A stretch of DNA of 64,000 nt from positions 3,204,501-3,268,500 of the forward strand of contig NZ_CP096670.1 in assembly GCF_023238625.1 (NCBI RefSeq), in the 5' to 3' direction. The stretch comes from Agarivorans sp. TSD2052 (GTDB lineage Bacteria > Pseudomonadota > Gammaproteobacteria > Enterobacterales > Celerinatantimonadaceae). Positions 44,779 to 54,421 of the stretch are shown here, in pieces. Position numbers and translations under genes: made by a program. The notes beneath the pieces were generated by a model. It made no database searches. It worked only from the letters and a program-made list of their open reading frames with translations, and was not told where the DNA came from. How positions within the stretch are numbered: position 1 is the stretch's first letter; each line of letters starts with the position of its first letter.

Positions 44779-46587
44779 ATGACACGCTTAATATTGTTTT
44801 TTGCTTTAATAGGCCTTTCATTTTCGGCAATGGCAACTGAACAACAGAACCCAACGCAACGTAGTATCGATTTGTCATCACCTCAGCAAACTGTAGACAG
44901 TTTTCTCAACAGCTCGAAACAAGTCATTAGCGCTTGGCGAACCGAACAGTTCAACTCACTAGAAGGGCAACTAGCCTTTTATCAAGCCAGTAAAACTCTC
45001 GACTTATCCAGCACTGCCAATCGTAATCGCAACGTGGTAGTGATGGAGAAAATCGTACTATTGAGGGAAATACTTAACCGCCTTGAATTAAATGAATCTA
45101 CAAAATTTACGCCCTTGCCCGTTGATGAGGGCGGGCTAAATTCTCGCTGGCGTATTGGCGGTACTGACCTAGTCATAGAAAAACAACTTGAGGGAGTAAG
45201 AGCAGGTCAATATTTATTTTCCGCCTTGTCGGTGAACCGCTTATCACATCAGTACTACTTGATTACCATTAGCGAACAACAAGTCTCCAATCATCACGAC
45301 CTCTATGAAGAGTTCATTTTGAACCCAGGCCCACTCATATCGCGTAGTGTTATATCGGCCCTCCCTATGTGGAGCCAAGAGCTAGTCGCAGGGCTTCCAG
45401 CATGGCAATGGATGATGCTGCTAGGCTTATCGTTAATTAGTATAAAAGTCACCAAACTAAGTATTTTGTTTGGCAAATGGTGGAATGCCCGATTTGATGA
45501 TACAGAGCGTCATTGGCAATTTGGCAAGCAACTAGCGCTAATCTTTAACATCCTGTGGATGATGCTCTTTAGTAAAATAATAGATGATGGGATTTGGCTA
45601 TACGGGATAGTGTATCAGCTTAGCTCAAGCTTAATACTTATCGTTCAGTTCGTGTTTATAGCATGGTTTGTGTTGTCAGTTTTTATCTATTTCGCGATAG
45701 TCATTTCCACCAAAAAATATCAAGAAACCTCTCCAGACTCTTCACTTATTCTGGTACTGGCAAAAATACTAGGTGGCATTACCATTGTACTGCTTGGCCT
45801 CTACGCACTGGAGTTTATGGGGGTATCGATTTCTCCCATATTGGCGGGCTTAGGTGTGGGTGGTTTAGCCATTGCCTTAGCTATTCGTCCATTGCTTGAA
45901 AACTTAATCAATGGTTTAACTTTGTACGCCGATGGCGGTATAAAAATCGGCGAGCTATGTCGCTATGGAGACAAAAACCTTTACGGCGTTATCGAAAATA
46001 TTGGCTTGCGAGCTACTCGAATTAGGACTTTAGAGCGCTCAGTCATTACCATACCTAACTCTGAATTTGCCAACATGGAAATCGATAATTTAGAAAGGCG
46101 AGATAAACGGCGTATGGAGCACGTACTTAGACTTCGACCCGAAATAAGTGTAGAGCAACTGCAAGTATTACTGGTGAATTTACGGCGTGATTTTTTGCGT
46201 CACCCCAAAGTAGAAGAAGAGCCAACTCGCGTTAGATTTATGGGGCTAGGAAGCTATTCACTTAAAGTCTCGATCGTACTGTACATTCGCTGCCGCGATC
46301 ACGATGAGTTTATGGCATTACAAGAAGATTTATTATTTATGCTGTACAAAGCTGTTGATCAAGTTGGCGCAAAACTGGCCTTTTCAACTCAGCACCAATA
46401 TGCCGGTAAGCTTAAAACTATTGAAGCAGAACAAGTTCTTAAAGCACAACAAACCGTGCAAAAGTGGCATGAAGAGGAAAGCTTCCCCTTCCCTAACTTT
46501 AGTTACAGCTACCGTTATGAAATTAAAGACACCTCTATCTTTCCTGTCCCCACATCGGCAGTAAGAAAAGACAGCCAATTCAACTAA
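44779..46587 (+). CDS. Large mechanosensitive channel of the MscS family
   Basis: A 602-residue protein with a signal peptide (ILFFALIGLSFSAMA), an N-terminal periplasmic domain of about 180 residues and four or five membrane segments. The MscS pore helix region is GVSISPILAGLGVGGLAIAL, followed by the beta domain ENLINGLTLYADGGIKIGEL and VENIGLRATRIRTLERSVITIPN text typical of YnaI/YbdG-type channels. ATG at 44779 has AAGGA at a usable distance; the TTG at 44770 is too close. It releases solutes when membrane tension rises. Confidence 0.9.
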   Translation: MTRLILFFALIGLSFSAMATEQQNPTQRSIDLSSPQQTVDSFLNSSKQVISAWRTEQFNSLEGQLAFYQASKTLDLSSTANRNRNVVVMEKIVLLREILNRLELNESTKFTPLPVDEGGLNSRWRIGGTDLVIEKQLEGVRAGQYLFSALSVNRLSHQYYLITISEQQVSNHHDLYEEFILNPGPLISRSVISALPMWSQELVAGLPAWQWMMLLGLSLISIKVTKLSILFGKWWNARFDDTERHWQFGKQLALIFNILWMMLFSKIIDDGIWLYGIVYQLSSSLILIVQFVFIAWFVLSVFIYFAIVISTKKYQETSPDSSLILVLAKILGGITIVLLGLYALEFMGVSISPILAGLGVGGLAIALAIRPLLENLINGLTLYADGGIKIGELCRYGDKNLYGVIENIGLRATRIRTLERSVITIPNSEFANMEIDNLERRDKRRMEHVLRLRPEISVEQLQVLLVNLRRDFLRHPKVEEEPTRVRFMGLGSYSLKVSIVLYIRCRDHDEFMALQEDLLFMLYKAVDQVGAKLAFSTQHQYAGKLKTIEAEQVLKAQQTVQKWHEEESFPFPNFSYSYRYEIKDTSIFPVPTSAVRKDSQFN

Positions 46588-46698
46588 ATATGTAGGCAAA
46601 GACGAGTATATGAATTGCTGAAATACATATACTCATTGCCCCATATAGGCAAAATAGAAGTCAAATATTTATCCTTAACTTCTATTTGGAACAACACC

Positions 46699-47790
46699 AT
46701 GACAGCTTTCTTGAAACGCGAACACATACTAATTTTTGGGATGCTACTTGTTGTTTTTCTTAAGCTAGGTGGCGACAGCTTTCTTGCAACCACTAGCGGC
46801 ATTGTCGCTTACTCGTTCACTACACTTGTACTGTTCGGTATTGTATTGGCAGCTATCTTTGCGGTAGTTCGTCACTCAGATGCCTTAGCCATAAAACTAG
46901 GTGACCCCTACGGCACCTTATTGCTGACTCTCTCGGTTATTATTCTTGAAGTTGTGATGATTTCATCGGTGATGCTAACCGGAGATGCTAACCCGGTACT
47001 CGCCAGAGACACCATGTTTGCGGTGATTATGGCAGTACTTAATGGTTTACTCGGTATTGGCTTAGTATTAGGCGGGCTGCGTTACCATACTCAAACCTTT
47101 AGCCGTGAAGGCATTACCTCCTATATGGTGGCCATTATTCCACTGTCGGTATTGTGTTTAATTTTGCCTAACTTTATTCCCACTAACAGCGCGGGTGCAA
47201 TGCCGCTCATTTTCACCATCGCACTGGTTGTCGTGTCGATAGCCTTGTATGCTGTTTTCCTCTACACCCAAACCAAAAGTCATAGCTACTTCTTTGTAGA
47301 TGCTAAAAATGAAGACGAACACGAAGCGCACGGCCCATTAAAGAGCAATCTCTATCACTTCTTACTACTAGTGGGTTATCTAGCGGTGATTATCTTACTG
47401 GCTAAAAACTTAGCCATGCCTATCGACCACGGCATTAGCAACCTTGGTGCGCCAGCGGCACTAGGTGGTTTAATTGTTGCGCTGTTAGTGCTAGCGCCAG
47501 AAGGCCTTGGTGGGGTTAAAGCCATCATGAAAAACCAATTACAGCGTGCCATGAACCTATTTTTTGGTTCAGTGTTGGCCAGCATAGCACTCACCGTGCC
47601 AACGGTATTAGTAATTTCAAGCTTGATGGCAGAACCCATTACCCTTGGCTTAGGGGCAATTGATACTACCCTGCTTATTGCCACCTTATTGGCCACTTCT
47701 GTGAGTGTGGTTAGCGCTAAAACCAACGTGCTTAATGGCGTTTCTCACTTAATACTGTTCACCATGTACCTAGTACTGATTTTTGTATAA
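46699..47790 (+). CDS. chaA: ChaA-like calcium/proton antiporter (CaCA superfamily)
   Basis: A 363-residue inner-membrane cation/proton antiporter with about eleven hydrophobic segments. The two CaCA alpha repeats are visible: VIILEVVMISSVMLTGDANP with its conserved Glu, and ALLVLAPEGLGGVKAIMKN. ATG at 46699 matches the ChaA N-terminus, whereas the frame reaches 28 codons further up. Its substrate (Ca2+, Na+ or K+) is not settled by sequence. A dedA gene follows after 13 bases. Confidence 0.9.
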   Translation: MTAFLKREHILIFGMLLVVFLKLGGDSFLATTSGIVAYSFTTLVLFGIVLAAIFAVVRHSDALAIKLGDPYGTLLLTLSVIILEVVMISSVMLTGDANPVLARDTMFAVIMAVLNGLLGIGLVLGGLRYHTQTFSREGITSYMVAIIPLSVLCLILPNFIPTNSAGAMPLIFTIALVVVSIALYAVFLYTQTKSHSYFFVDAKNEDEHEAHGPLKSNLYHFLLLVGYLAVIILLAKNLAMPIDHGISNLGAPAALGGLIVALLVLAPEGLGGVKAIMKNQLQRAMNLFFGSVLASIALTVPTVLVISSLMAEPITLGLGAIDTTLLIATLLATSVSVVSAKTNVLNGVSHLILFTMYLVLIFV

Positions 47791-47803
47791 GAAGAGGTGC
47801 TAA

Positions 47804-48457
47804 ATGCTTGAATTATTGTCGATGATTTATAACAGCGACTTTGAATCATTACGAGATATTAGCTCAACAAACTGGTTATTGTTTTTGCTGTTCATGATCT
47901 TGTTTATTGAATCTAGCTTTGTATTTCTGCCACTACCCGGCGATAGCTTAGTGCTATTTGCTGGAACCCTTATCGGTTTAGGCATACTAGATTTTACCAG
48001 CACCTTTGCATTACTGAGTTTAGGAGCGGGTTTGGGAACCTGTATAGCTTACTTACAAGGCCGTTACTTGCAAAAAACCAAGCTAATGAGCCATGCTAAG
48101 CGAGCAGTTCCTAGCGATACCATGCAGCGGGCAAACACCTTGTTAAGGCGCTTTGGTTTTATCGCCCTGCTGGTTTCTCGCTTTATTCCTTTTGTACGCG
48201 TTGTTACGCCAATGCTAATGGGAGCAGCAGAGTTTAAATCTTCAAAAACTGTATTGATGAGCCTTACCAGTGCCTTAATGTGGGTTTGCCTACTGCTACT
48301 AGTAGGCAAGTGGATCACCATTAACCCTTTAGTATATGCTTACCAACATCTACTCACTCGGATTTTTATCCTCAGTAGCCTAGTGCTTATGTTAGTGGCG
48401 ATTGTGGGTATACTGTATCGCCTAAGCAGCCGAGGTAAGCGGATTAAGTCTTTGTAA
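47804..48457 (+). CDS. DedA family membrane protein
   Basis: A 217-residue inner-membrane protein with the DedA/SNARE-assoc landmarks ESSFVFLPLPGDSLVLFAG, LGTCIAYLQGRYLQ and LLVSRFIPFVRVVTPMLMGA (conserved Arg and Pro). Members flip undecaprenyl phosphate or phosphatidylethanolamine and support membrane-potential homeostasis. It is 13 bases after the chaA gene with GAGGTG before ATG, so the two are co-transcribed, which fits a cation or envelope-stress role. Confidence 0.9.
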   Translation: MLELLSMIYNSDFESLRDISSTNWLLFLLFMILFIESSFVFLPLPGDSLVLFAGTLIGLGILDFTSTFALLSLGAGLGTCIAYLQGRYLQKTKLMSHAKRAVPSDTMQRANTLLRRFGFIALLVSRFIPFVRVVTPMLMGAAEFKSSKTVLMSLTSALMWVCLLLLVGKWITINPLVYAYQHLLTRIFILSSLVLMLVAIVGILYRLSSRGKRIKSL

Positions 48458-48578
48458 AAACTATTGATAGCAAGGGATTGCTTTCCTCTTCTTCCTATTG
48501 CACTAGCATTGCTAAGCTGGCTATTCGTGTTTACTATCACCCTATTGCGCTAACATTTTTGTAACCAGCAGGGTAAAC

Positions 48579-49514
48579 ATGGATAAACAACTGGCCGATC
48601 TTGATTTAAATCTCATAAAATTGCTCAAGGTAGTTGTAGAAACCAAGAATACCCACCAAGCAGCCAAAGTTTTAGGCATTTCTCAGCCCAGTGTCAGCCG
48701 AGGTTTAGCCAAGCTAAAAGAAATCTTCGGCGAGCAATTAGTGATAAGAAAAGCCCACGGTATAGAGCCCTCGGAGTTAGCAGAAAAGTTAGCAGAAGCC
48801 GCCGATGACATGCTGCTGCCTATCAGTAAAGTGATTCAAACTTACCAAAACTTTAATCCTTTGGAGTTTGATGAAGAGGTAAGCATAGCCCTCACCCCAA
48901 TTTTGCTAGAAGTATTTGGCTCTGAGATCTATCAGGCTTTAGAAAAGGCTCTGCCTAAAGCACAATTTAAGCTAGTTTTTGTTAACTCAAATAGCTTAAA
49001 TTACCTGCTCAATGCCAAGCTAGACTGCATTCTGCAAATCGGCGAGCTCAGCTTACCGAAAGAGGTATACTCCCATACTTTAAAAAACGTTAAATTAGCG
49101 ATTGTAGCAAGAGAAGCTCACCCTGTACTCAGCCAAAGCTCAGAACTTGCCGATATTCACCACCTGCCTATTGTACGTATGGCTCCAGAAAATCAAGGTT
49201 CAAAGCACTCAGCTTTACATCAGAATTACGCAGCAAAAGGCTACTCAGCTCAGGTTATCTTAGATACTCATGAAATTGAGTTAATCACCGAAAAACTTAA
49301 ACGCTCAGACGCCATAACTTTCTCTAGCAGCTTTATCACTTACAATAACCCTAAGCTAAAATGCTATCCACTCCCTAGTAACACTCCTCATAGCCAACGC
49401 GAGATATCAATTGTAGGGAACTACTTGCAGACCCGACGCGGCTCGCCACTTAGCCAACTAATCCATCAAATACTTAGCAGCTGTTTTAATAATTTTGAGC
49501 AACCCGAGAGCTAA
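48579..49514 (+). CDS. LysR-family regulator
   Basis: A 311-residue LysR-type regulator, LeuO/NodD-like in its start (ADLDLNLIKLLKVVVETKNT) with a helix-turn-helix at about residues 25-44 (HQAAKVLGISQPSVSRGLAK). The ligand domain has ILQIGELSLPKEVYSHTLKN and a DTHEIELITEKLKRSDAITF segment. It follows dedA by 120 bases and precedes the DUF3943 gene, both in the same orientation; its targets are not evident. Confidence 0.88.
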   Translation: MDKQLADLDLNLIKLLKVVVETKNTHQAAKVLGISQPSVSRGLAKLKEIFGEQLVIRKAHGIEPSELAEKLAEAADDMLLPISKVIQTYQNFNPLEFDEEVSIALTPILLEVFGSEIYQALEKALPKAQFKLVFVNSNSLNYLLNAKLDCILQIGELSLPKEVYSHTLKNVKLAIVAREAHPVLSQSSELADIHHLPIVRMAPENQGSKHSALHQNYAAKGYSAQVILDTHEIELITEKLKRSDAITFSSSFITYNNPKLKCYPLPSNTPHSQREISIVGNYLQTRRGSPLSQLIHQILSSCFNNFEQPES

Positions 49515-49635
49515 GTATTTTTTCAGCAAACACCGCAGCCAAGCGCTATGAAATGCACATGTGAATTTTTGATATACCGGTGAGCTTTATGACTTAGTCA
49601 CTAACATTCTCTTCTTTTTATTAAGAGGAGAAACC

Positions 49636-50391
49636 ATGATAAAGCCTGTTGCGGCGGCCCTTGCCTTAACATTTAGCACCACTAGTTTTGCCGAAAGCAG
49701 TTCAAGTAATCTATTTCCTGAAGTTACCTTATTTAACGCTGCAAATGGTGAAGACCAAGAGCGTCTATGGTCACAAACTAAGTTAATGTTTGGGCCTGGA
49801 GCAGGCGTAATTGGTGCTTTATACCTAATGCCAGAGTCCGTGACCAACTGGGATAAATCAGAAATAGGCCGCGGCAACATGGCGCAGAAATGGTGGGACA
49901 ATGTAAGACAAGGTCCGGTATGGGACGACGACCATTGGGCAATAAATTACATTGGCCACCCTTACTTTGGCGGGGTGTATTATCAAGTAGCCCGAAAAAG
50001 CGGTTATGACCAGTTTAACTCCTTTCTCTATACCACCCTCATGAGCACCTTTTACTGGGAATATGGTATTGAGGCCTTTGCCGAAGTACCATCTATTCAA
50101 GATCTAATTGTTACTCCCATCGGTGGCTGGTTATATGGTGAATGGGCCTATCAAACCGAGCAGCGCATTCGCGCCGGTGGCGGTGAAGTAATGGGGTCTA
50201 CTAGGTTGGGGAACGCCTCCTTGTTTTTACTGGACCCAGTAGAAAGTATTGGTAAGGGGATTAACCGAGTTACCGGGAATGACACCATAAAAACAGGTAT
50301 TACTTTTAACACCAGCAATCCAGTGCAAACGCCAAGTGAGGTTCGCGCTAAAGAATCCTACTACGGCTTCACCCTACATTTTCATTACTAA
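49636..50391 (+). CDS. DUF3943 protein, probably outer membrane
   Basis: A 251-residue protein with a signal peptide (AAALALTFSTTSFA). The DUF3943 core has NYIGHPYFGGVYYQVARKSG, FLYTTLMSTFYWEYGIEAFA and EVPSIQDLIVTPIGGWLYGE. The end is a terminal aromatic YYGFTLHFHY, as in proteins inserted by the BAM complex, which suggests an outer-membrane location. GAGGAG sits eight bases before the ATG. The function of the family is unknown. Confidence 0.85.
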   Translation: MIKPVAAALALTFSTTSFAESSSSNLFPEVTLFNAANGEDQERLWSQTKLMFGPGAGVIGALYLMPESVTNWDKSEIGRGNMAQKWWDNVRQGPVWDDDHWAINYIGHPYFGGVYYQVARKSGYDQFNSFLYTTLMSTFYWEYGIEAFAEVPSIQDLIVTPIGGWLYGEWAYQTEQRIRAGGGEVMGSTRLGNASLFLLDPVESIGKGINRVTGNDTIKTGITFNTSNPVQTPSEVRAKESYYGFTLHFHY

Positions 50392-50569
50392 TTAACACTA
50401 GCCATCTAACAGTCACGGACGACTTGAGTTCACTTTTTTCCACCTTCCCTTTGGTAATAAATCCTAAATAAACTCGGCCTCATTGCTTGCCAATACCATT
50501 ACTTTCTCACTCATTTAAACCAGCTCGCTTTACTTTCAATTAGGCGTACTACAGCTAAGTAATACCCAA

Positions 50570-50593
50570 CAAAAAATGACACCCAAAGGGTGC
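50570..50593 (-). terminator. Terminator of the secD-secF-microprotein operon
   Basis: On the minus strand CACCC-TTT-GGGTG is followed closely by TTTTTT (the A-run at 50571-50576). It lies 32 bases after the stop of the small membrane protein gene, which shows that gene belongs to the operon. Confidence 0.75.
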
Positions 50594-50624
50594 CGTTAAT
50601 GAAAGAATCTAAGCCTAGTTAAAA

Positions 50625-50759
50625 CTAGCTTTCTTGAATTAGCTCAATGCTCAACTCATTACCTAGGCTAGGGTCAGGATTGACTAAAGAATGCGTCAGT
50701 CTTGGTAACACAATAAAAAGTAACAACATAAAGGCAATAAAATAGCTTTGTTTCATCAT
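50625..50759 (-). CDS. 44-residue membrane microprotein downstream of secF
   Basis: A small open frame below usual size cut-offs. Its sequence begins MMKQSYFIAFMLLLFIVLPR, then LTHSLVNPDPSLGNELSIEL, then IQES: one hydrophobic segment and a short acidic tail. The ribosome site GGAGG is perfect, 7 bases before the second ATG (50756) and 4 before the first. It starts 14 bases after the secF stop, and a terminator follows it. These facts support a real gene co-transcribed with secDF. I know no family name; an accessory subunit in the manner of YajC is conceivable but unproven. Confidence 0.65.
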   Translation of the reverse strand: MMKQSYFIAFMLLLFIVLPRLTHSLVNPDPSLGNELSIELIQES

Positions 50760-50773
50760 TTATCCTCCAATCT

Positions 50774-51682
50774 TTAGCCAACTCGGCCATTTCTAGTTGG
50801 CTCTATAAGCTGATAGTCAGACGCTTGTAAGCCCAATACTTTTGGCAAGGTGGCACCAATGCCTACCGAGGAAAAGGTGCCTATAACAATCCCGCTAAAT
50901 AAGGCGGTAGCAAAAGCTTGTAGCGGAGCGCCAGCCAATAACCAAATACAAGCAACGGTTAACAAAGTAGTACCCGATGTCACCAAAGTGCGGGTCATTG
51001 TCGACGCCAAAGCACGGTTAATTTGGGTATCGAGTTCTATTTTGCTGCTGGCCCGTAAGTACTCTCTTATCCTGTCGCCAATCACTATCGAGTCATTCAG
51101 GGAGTAGCCAATCACCGCCAGAACAGCTGCCATTACCGTTAGGTCGAATTCAATCTGTAACCAGGCAAACAAACCTAATACCAGCAATACATCGTGAAAA
51201 AGCGCAATCACTGACGCTAAGGCTAGTCGCCACTCAAAGCGGAACGACAAATAGATCATCATCGCCAGCAATGAAGCAAAAATTGCCAAACCGCCCATTT
51301 CAAACAACTCACTGCCCACCTGCGGACCAATAATCGAGCTACCAAGCACCTCTACTTGCCAAGCCAAAGGGAGCTGGCGATGCCAATTGGCAGTAACCGC
51401 TTCACTCATTTCCAAACCCTGCCGAACAATCCAATGATTTGCGCCAGAACGACTCATTGAATAGCCATCTACCAATAATAGATCTAACTGCTCAGCCATT
51501 TGCTGTTGCTCTAGCGGAAACTGAGTCGCCAATTCGGTCACTACACCACCGGTAAAATCGACGCCAAAGTTAATCCCCTTAGTGGCCAAACCCACTATAG
51601 AAGCCAGCACCAAAACCACCGACAGGCTCAAAGCCCCTTGGCGAAATGCTGTAAGCGAAAAACGGTTTATCCAAGCTTTCAT
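50774..51682 (-). CDS. secF: Protein translocase subunit SecF
   Basis: Inner-membrane partner of SecD that uses the ion gradient to complete protein export. From ATG at 51682 (AGGAG eight bases upstream) it has 302 residues: a first membrane segment, then GINFGVDFTGGVVTELATQF (family GVDFxGG), a periplasmic domain to about residue 125, and five further membrane segments with AVIGYSLNDSIVIGDRIREY. The ATG overlaps the secD stop as ATGA. About 300 residues is usual. Confidence 0.95.
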   Translation of the reverse strand: MKAWINRFSLTAFRQGALSLSVVLVLASIVGLATKGINFGVDFTGGVVTELATQFPLEQQQMAEQLDLLLVDGYSMSRSGANHWIVRQGLEMSEAVTANWHRQLPLAWQVEVLGSSIIGPQVGSELFEMGGLAIFASLLAMMIYLSFRFEWRLALASVIALFHDVLLVLGLFAWLQIEFDLTVMAAVLAVIGYSLNDSIVIGDRIREYLRASSKIELDTQINRALASTMTRTLVTSGTTLLTVACIWLLAGAPLQAFATALFSGIVIGTFSSVGIGATLPKVLGLQASDYQLIEPTRNGRVG

Positions 51683-53502
51683 GATGCAAGCTCCTGTAGT
51701 TGTCTTAGCGCAGCTTTTCGGCGCCAAGTAAGTTGTAAATTAACCAAAGAGCGCGACACGTACACGCCGGTAAACATGCTGGTTAACAAGCCAAGGCCGA
51801 AGGTAATGGCAAAGCCTTTAATCGGGCCAAAACCTACCGAAAACAAAATTGCTGCAATAATCAGTGAGGTGAAGTTGGCGTCAAAAATAGTGCTAAAGGC
51901 ATTTTTATAGCCATAATGCACCGCCATTTCTTCACTTAAGCCACGGCGCCTTTCTTCCTTTATCCGTTCAAAAATAAGTACATTAGTATCGGTTGCCATA
52001 CCAATAGTAAGCACAAGGCCTGCAATGCCCGGCAAAGTGAGTACGGCCCCCGGCACCAAAGAAAGCAAACCGATTAAGCAAACCAAGTTAAGCACTAATG
52101 CGATGTTGGCAATTAAGCCCAAGCCTCGATACCACACCAACATAAAGGCCAGCATTAAGCCCATCCCAAGAGCAAGAGCCGCAAAACCATTAGTAATATT
52201 CTGCTCACCTAAACTAGGGCCCAATAGCCGCTCTTCTACAATAGAAATAGGTGCCGACAAGCTGCCTGCTTTAAGTAGCAAGGCAAGCTCTTGGGTGGCC
52301 TGTACACTGTCCATACCGGTAATTGTAAAGCGCGAGCCTAAATGCGCCTGAATGGTAGCAACGCTAATAACTTTGCTATGCCGCTCCAATACTCCAGCGT
52401 GATTTTCTAAGTATTCGGTATAAAGCGTGGCCATTGGCTGGCCAATATTTTGTCGGCTAAAATCAGACATCCGGTTACCACCAACACTGTCTAAGTTAAT
52501 CAACACTTCTGGCATGCCAAACTCACTAAACTGAGCGCTAGCATTGCTGATACTTTGGCCGGTTAAAATGGGCCTAGTATTGATGCTGATGGGGTCGCCA
52601 GAAGCGTTTTGATGGACATCGCCGTTAGCACTAAGTGAATGAAAGCTAATGGTAGCAGTGGCGCCGATAACGCGTTTTGCTTGCGCTGGGTCTTGTACGC
52701 CAGGCAGTTCAATTCTTATAAAGTTATGCCCTTGGCGCTGCACTACAGCCTCGGTGATGCCAAGGGCTGCTACGCGATCTCTCAAGGTTTGCAAATTTTG
52801 CATCATCAACGCTTGATGAAAATCTTGATTGCCAGCTAGGTTAATGGTGAACAAACCCGCTTGTTGCTGCCTTACTTCATGCTCTGGGAAGTTGCTTTGA
52901 AAGGCATTAAGTGCTGCTATTGTCTGCTCAGACACTCTAGGAGGGAAACTTAGTTCAAGTTGCTGCTGCTCATTACTTAACACTCGTGCGCCACGCGCAC
53001 CTTGTTCTCGTAGTAGCGTATTTAGTTCACCTCGTTGCTGTGCCAAAGACTCATTAATAGCTTGTTGAGTATCAACTTCTAGTAAGAATTGCACACCACC
53101 ACGTAAATCCAAGCCAAGTTGCAAAGGTGATAAACCTAAGCGCGCTAACCATGCTGGCCCACTAGACTGCATAGCAATAACTACTTCAGCATGCTCTCCG
53201 AGATGCTTGCTTAATACTACTTGAGCGTGCTGCTGCTCGCTGGTATTGGCCAGAGTGAGCGTAGCCTGGCTATCACTCACTTCAGCAAAACTTATCTCTA
53301 TACCTTCCTCATTCAACCACTGGTAAAGCTGAGTACCTACTAGCTCGCTAGGTGCCACTTGCGGATTAGTACTGACTTTAATCACTGGCCGTTCGACATA
53401 AATGTTGGGTAAGGCATTTAGCATCAAAAAGCCAAGGCTAATTAAGATGACCAAGTAGTGCCACAACGAGTAGCGATTAAGGGCTCTTGTCTGTTTGCGC
53501 AT
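51679..53502 (-). CDS. secD: Protein translocase subunit SecD
   Basis: A 607-residue SecD with a first membrane segment near residues 14-30, LGLDLRGGVQFLLEVDTQQA near residue 130, the P1 head (GITEAVVQRQGHNFIRIELP) and five C-terminal membrane segments with LTIGMATDTNVLIFERIKEE. The gene is not next to tgt or yajC, so it is probably a second secDF set, as known in Vibrio species where paralogues differ in ion use and one is induced by a monitoring peptide. No such peptide is evident upstream. The intergenic region is shared with the divergent marC-type gene. Confidence 0.95.
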   Translation of the reverse strand: MRKQTRALNRYSLWHYLVILISLGFLMLNALPNIYVERPVIKVSTNPQVAPSELVGTQLYQWLNEEGIEISFAEVSDSQATLTLANTSEQQHAQVVLSKHLGEHAEVVIAMQSSGPAWLARLGLSPLQLGLDLRGGVQFLLEVDTQQAINESLAQQRGELNTLLREQGARGARVLSNEQQQLELSFPPRVSEQTIAALNAFQSNFPEHEVRQQQAGLFTINLAGNQDFHQALMMQNLQTLRDRVAALGITEAVVQRQGHNFIRIELPGVQDPAQAKRVIGATATISFHSLSANGDVHQNASGDPISINTRPILTGQSISNASAQFSEFGMPEVLINLDSVGGNRMSDFSRQNIGQPMATLYTEYLENHAGVLERHSKVISVATIQAHLGSRFTITGMDSVQATQELALLLKAGSLSAPISIVEERLLGPSLGEQNITNGFAALALGMGLMLAFMLVWYRGLGLIANIALVLNLVCLIGLLSLVPGAVLTLPGIAGLVLTIGMATDTNVLIFERIKEERRRGLSEEMAVHYGYKNAFSTIFDANFTSLIIAAILFSVGFGPIKGFAITFGLGLLTSMFTGVYVSRSLVNLQLTWRRKAALRQLQELAS

Positions 53503-53737
53503 TTAAATCTCAAAGATCAGGAAGTTGATATGCGGCTAATTTATCGCTAACAAGCCGGATTGAAGAGGTATTTCAGTGATTCATTAATGTTGTTTACTAT
53601 CCTGAATAGTTGCCAGAAAGGTGAACAAAAACGAATCACTCAAATACATCGCCTTATTTGCATAACTAAACAACAATGCCAGCCCTTATCCCCTCTTAAC
53701 AGCTTAAAAATTGAAGCAACAAAACAGAGAAATTTAA

Positions 53738-54388
53738 ATGCAGGTAGAAACTGTTTTTACCGTAGCTGGCTTAACCATGCTGGCCCTATTACCCATGATA
53801 AACCCGCCTATGGCTGCCACATTGTTACTTGGCTTAAGCAAAGGGCATGGCAAGACGTACTTAAGCCAACAAGCCAGGTTGGCCAGTCTATTTTTGTTTA
53901 TAGCGCTTACTGTCACTTTTTTTATCGGCTCATCAATACTGGAATTATTTAGTATTTCGATGCCTAGTTTACGTTTAGGCGGTGGACTCATTATTGGTGC
54001 AATTGGCTTTAAGATGCTATTCCCAGCCCCCCCCATAACAGTAGAACTCTCGACGCAAGATTCTATTGCTTTTGTTCCGCTCACCATTCCCTCTATGTGT
54101 GGGCCAGGAACCATGGCGCTAGTGATTAGTGGTGCGTCTGAAATAGCTAGTTTGCCAGAAGATATTGACAAATTTAGCGTCTATTTAGGTAGCGTAGCTG
54201 GCTTTATTGGTGTCGCTATTGTGGCATGGGTGGTGTTAAGCATGGCTTATCCAACACTTAAGTTGCTTGGCAAAAATGGCATCGACGCCTTCACACGAAT
54301 AATGGGTTTTTTACTGGTATGTATGGGTACTCAGTTTTGTGTAAACGGTCTTACCGAAGTTTATCAAACCATGGAGCTGGCACTGTAA
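53738..54388 (+). CDS. MarC family (UPF0056/NAAT) membrane protein
   Basis: A 216-residue inner-membrane protein with six hydrophobic segments. The MarC landmarks are LALLPMINPPMAATLLLGLS near the start, RLGGGLIIGAIGFKML, and FVPLTIPSMCGPGTMALVIS in the second half. Some relatives are called NAAT amino acid transporters, but a substrate has not been established for the family. It diverges from secD, and is followed after 33 bases by a CorA-type gene with which it may be co-transcribed. Confidence 0.85.
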   Translation: MQVETVFTVAGLTMLALLPMINPPMAATLLLGLSKGHGKTYLSQQARLASLFLFIALTVTFFIGSSILELFSISMPSLRLGGGLIIGAIGFKMLFPAPPITVELSTQDSIAFVPLTIPSMCGPGTMALVISGASEIASLPEDIDKFSVYLGSVAGFIGVAIVAWVVLSMAYPTLKLLGKNGIDAFTRIMGFLLVCMGTQFCVNGLTEVYQTMELAL

Positions 54389-54421
54389 GCCATAATCGCC
54401 TACCAAATAAAGAGATAGTCA

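Noticed and set aside
53503-53737. Search for a VemP-like arrest peptide upstream of secD.
   Set aside because: The gap encodes at most about 30 residues in any minus-strand frame, without a signal peptide plus arrest motif; VemP has about 160 residues.
53560-53952. A 130-codon plus-strand open frame overlapping the marC start.
   Set aside because: It lies out of frame over a well-supported MarC gene and has no family features.
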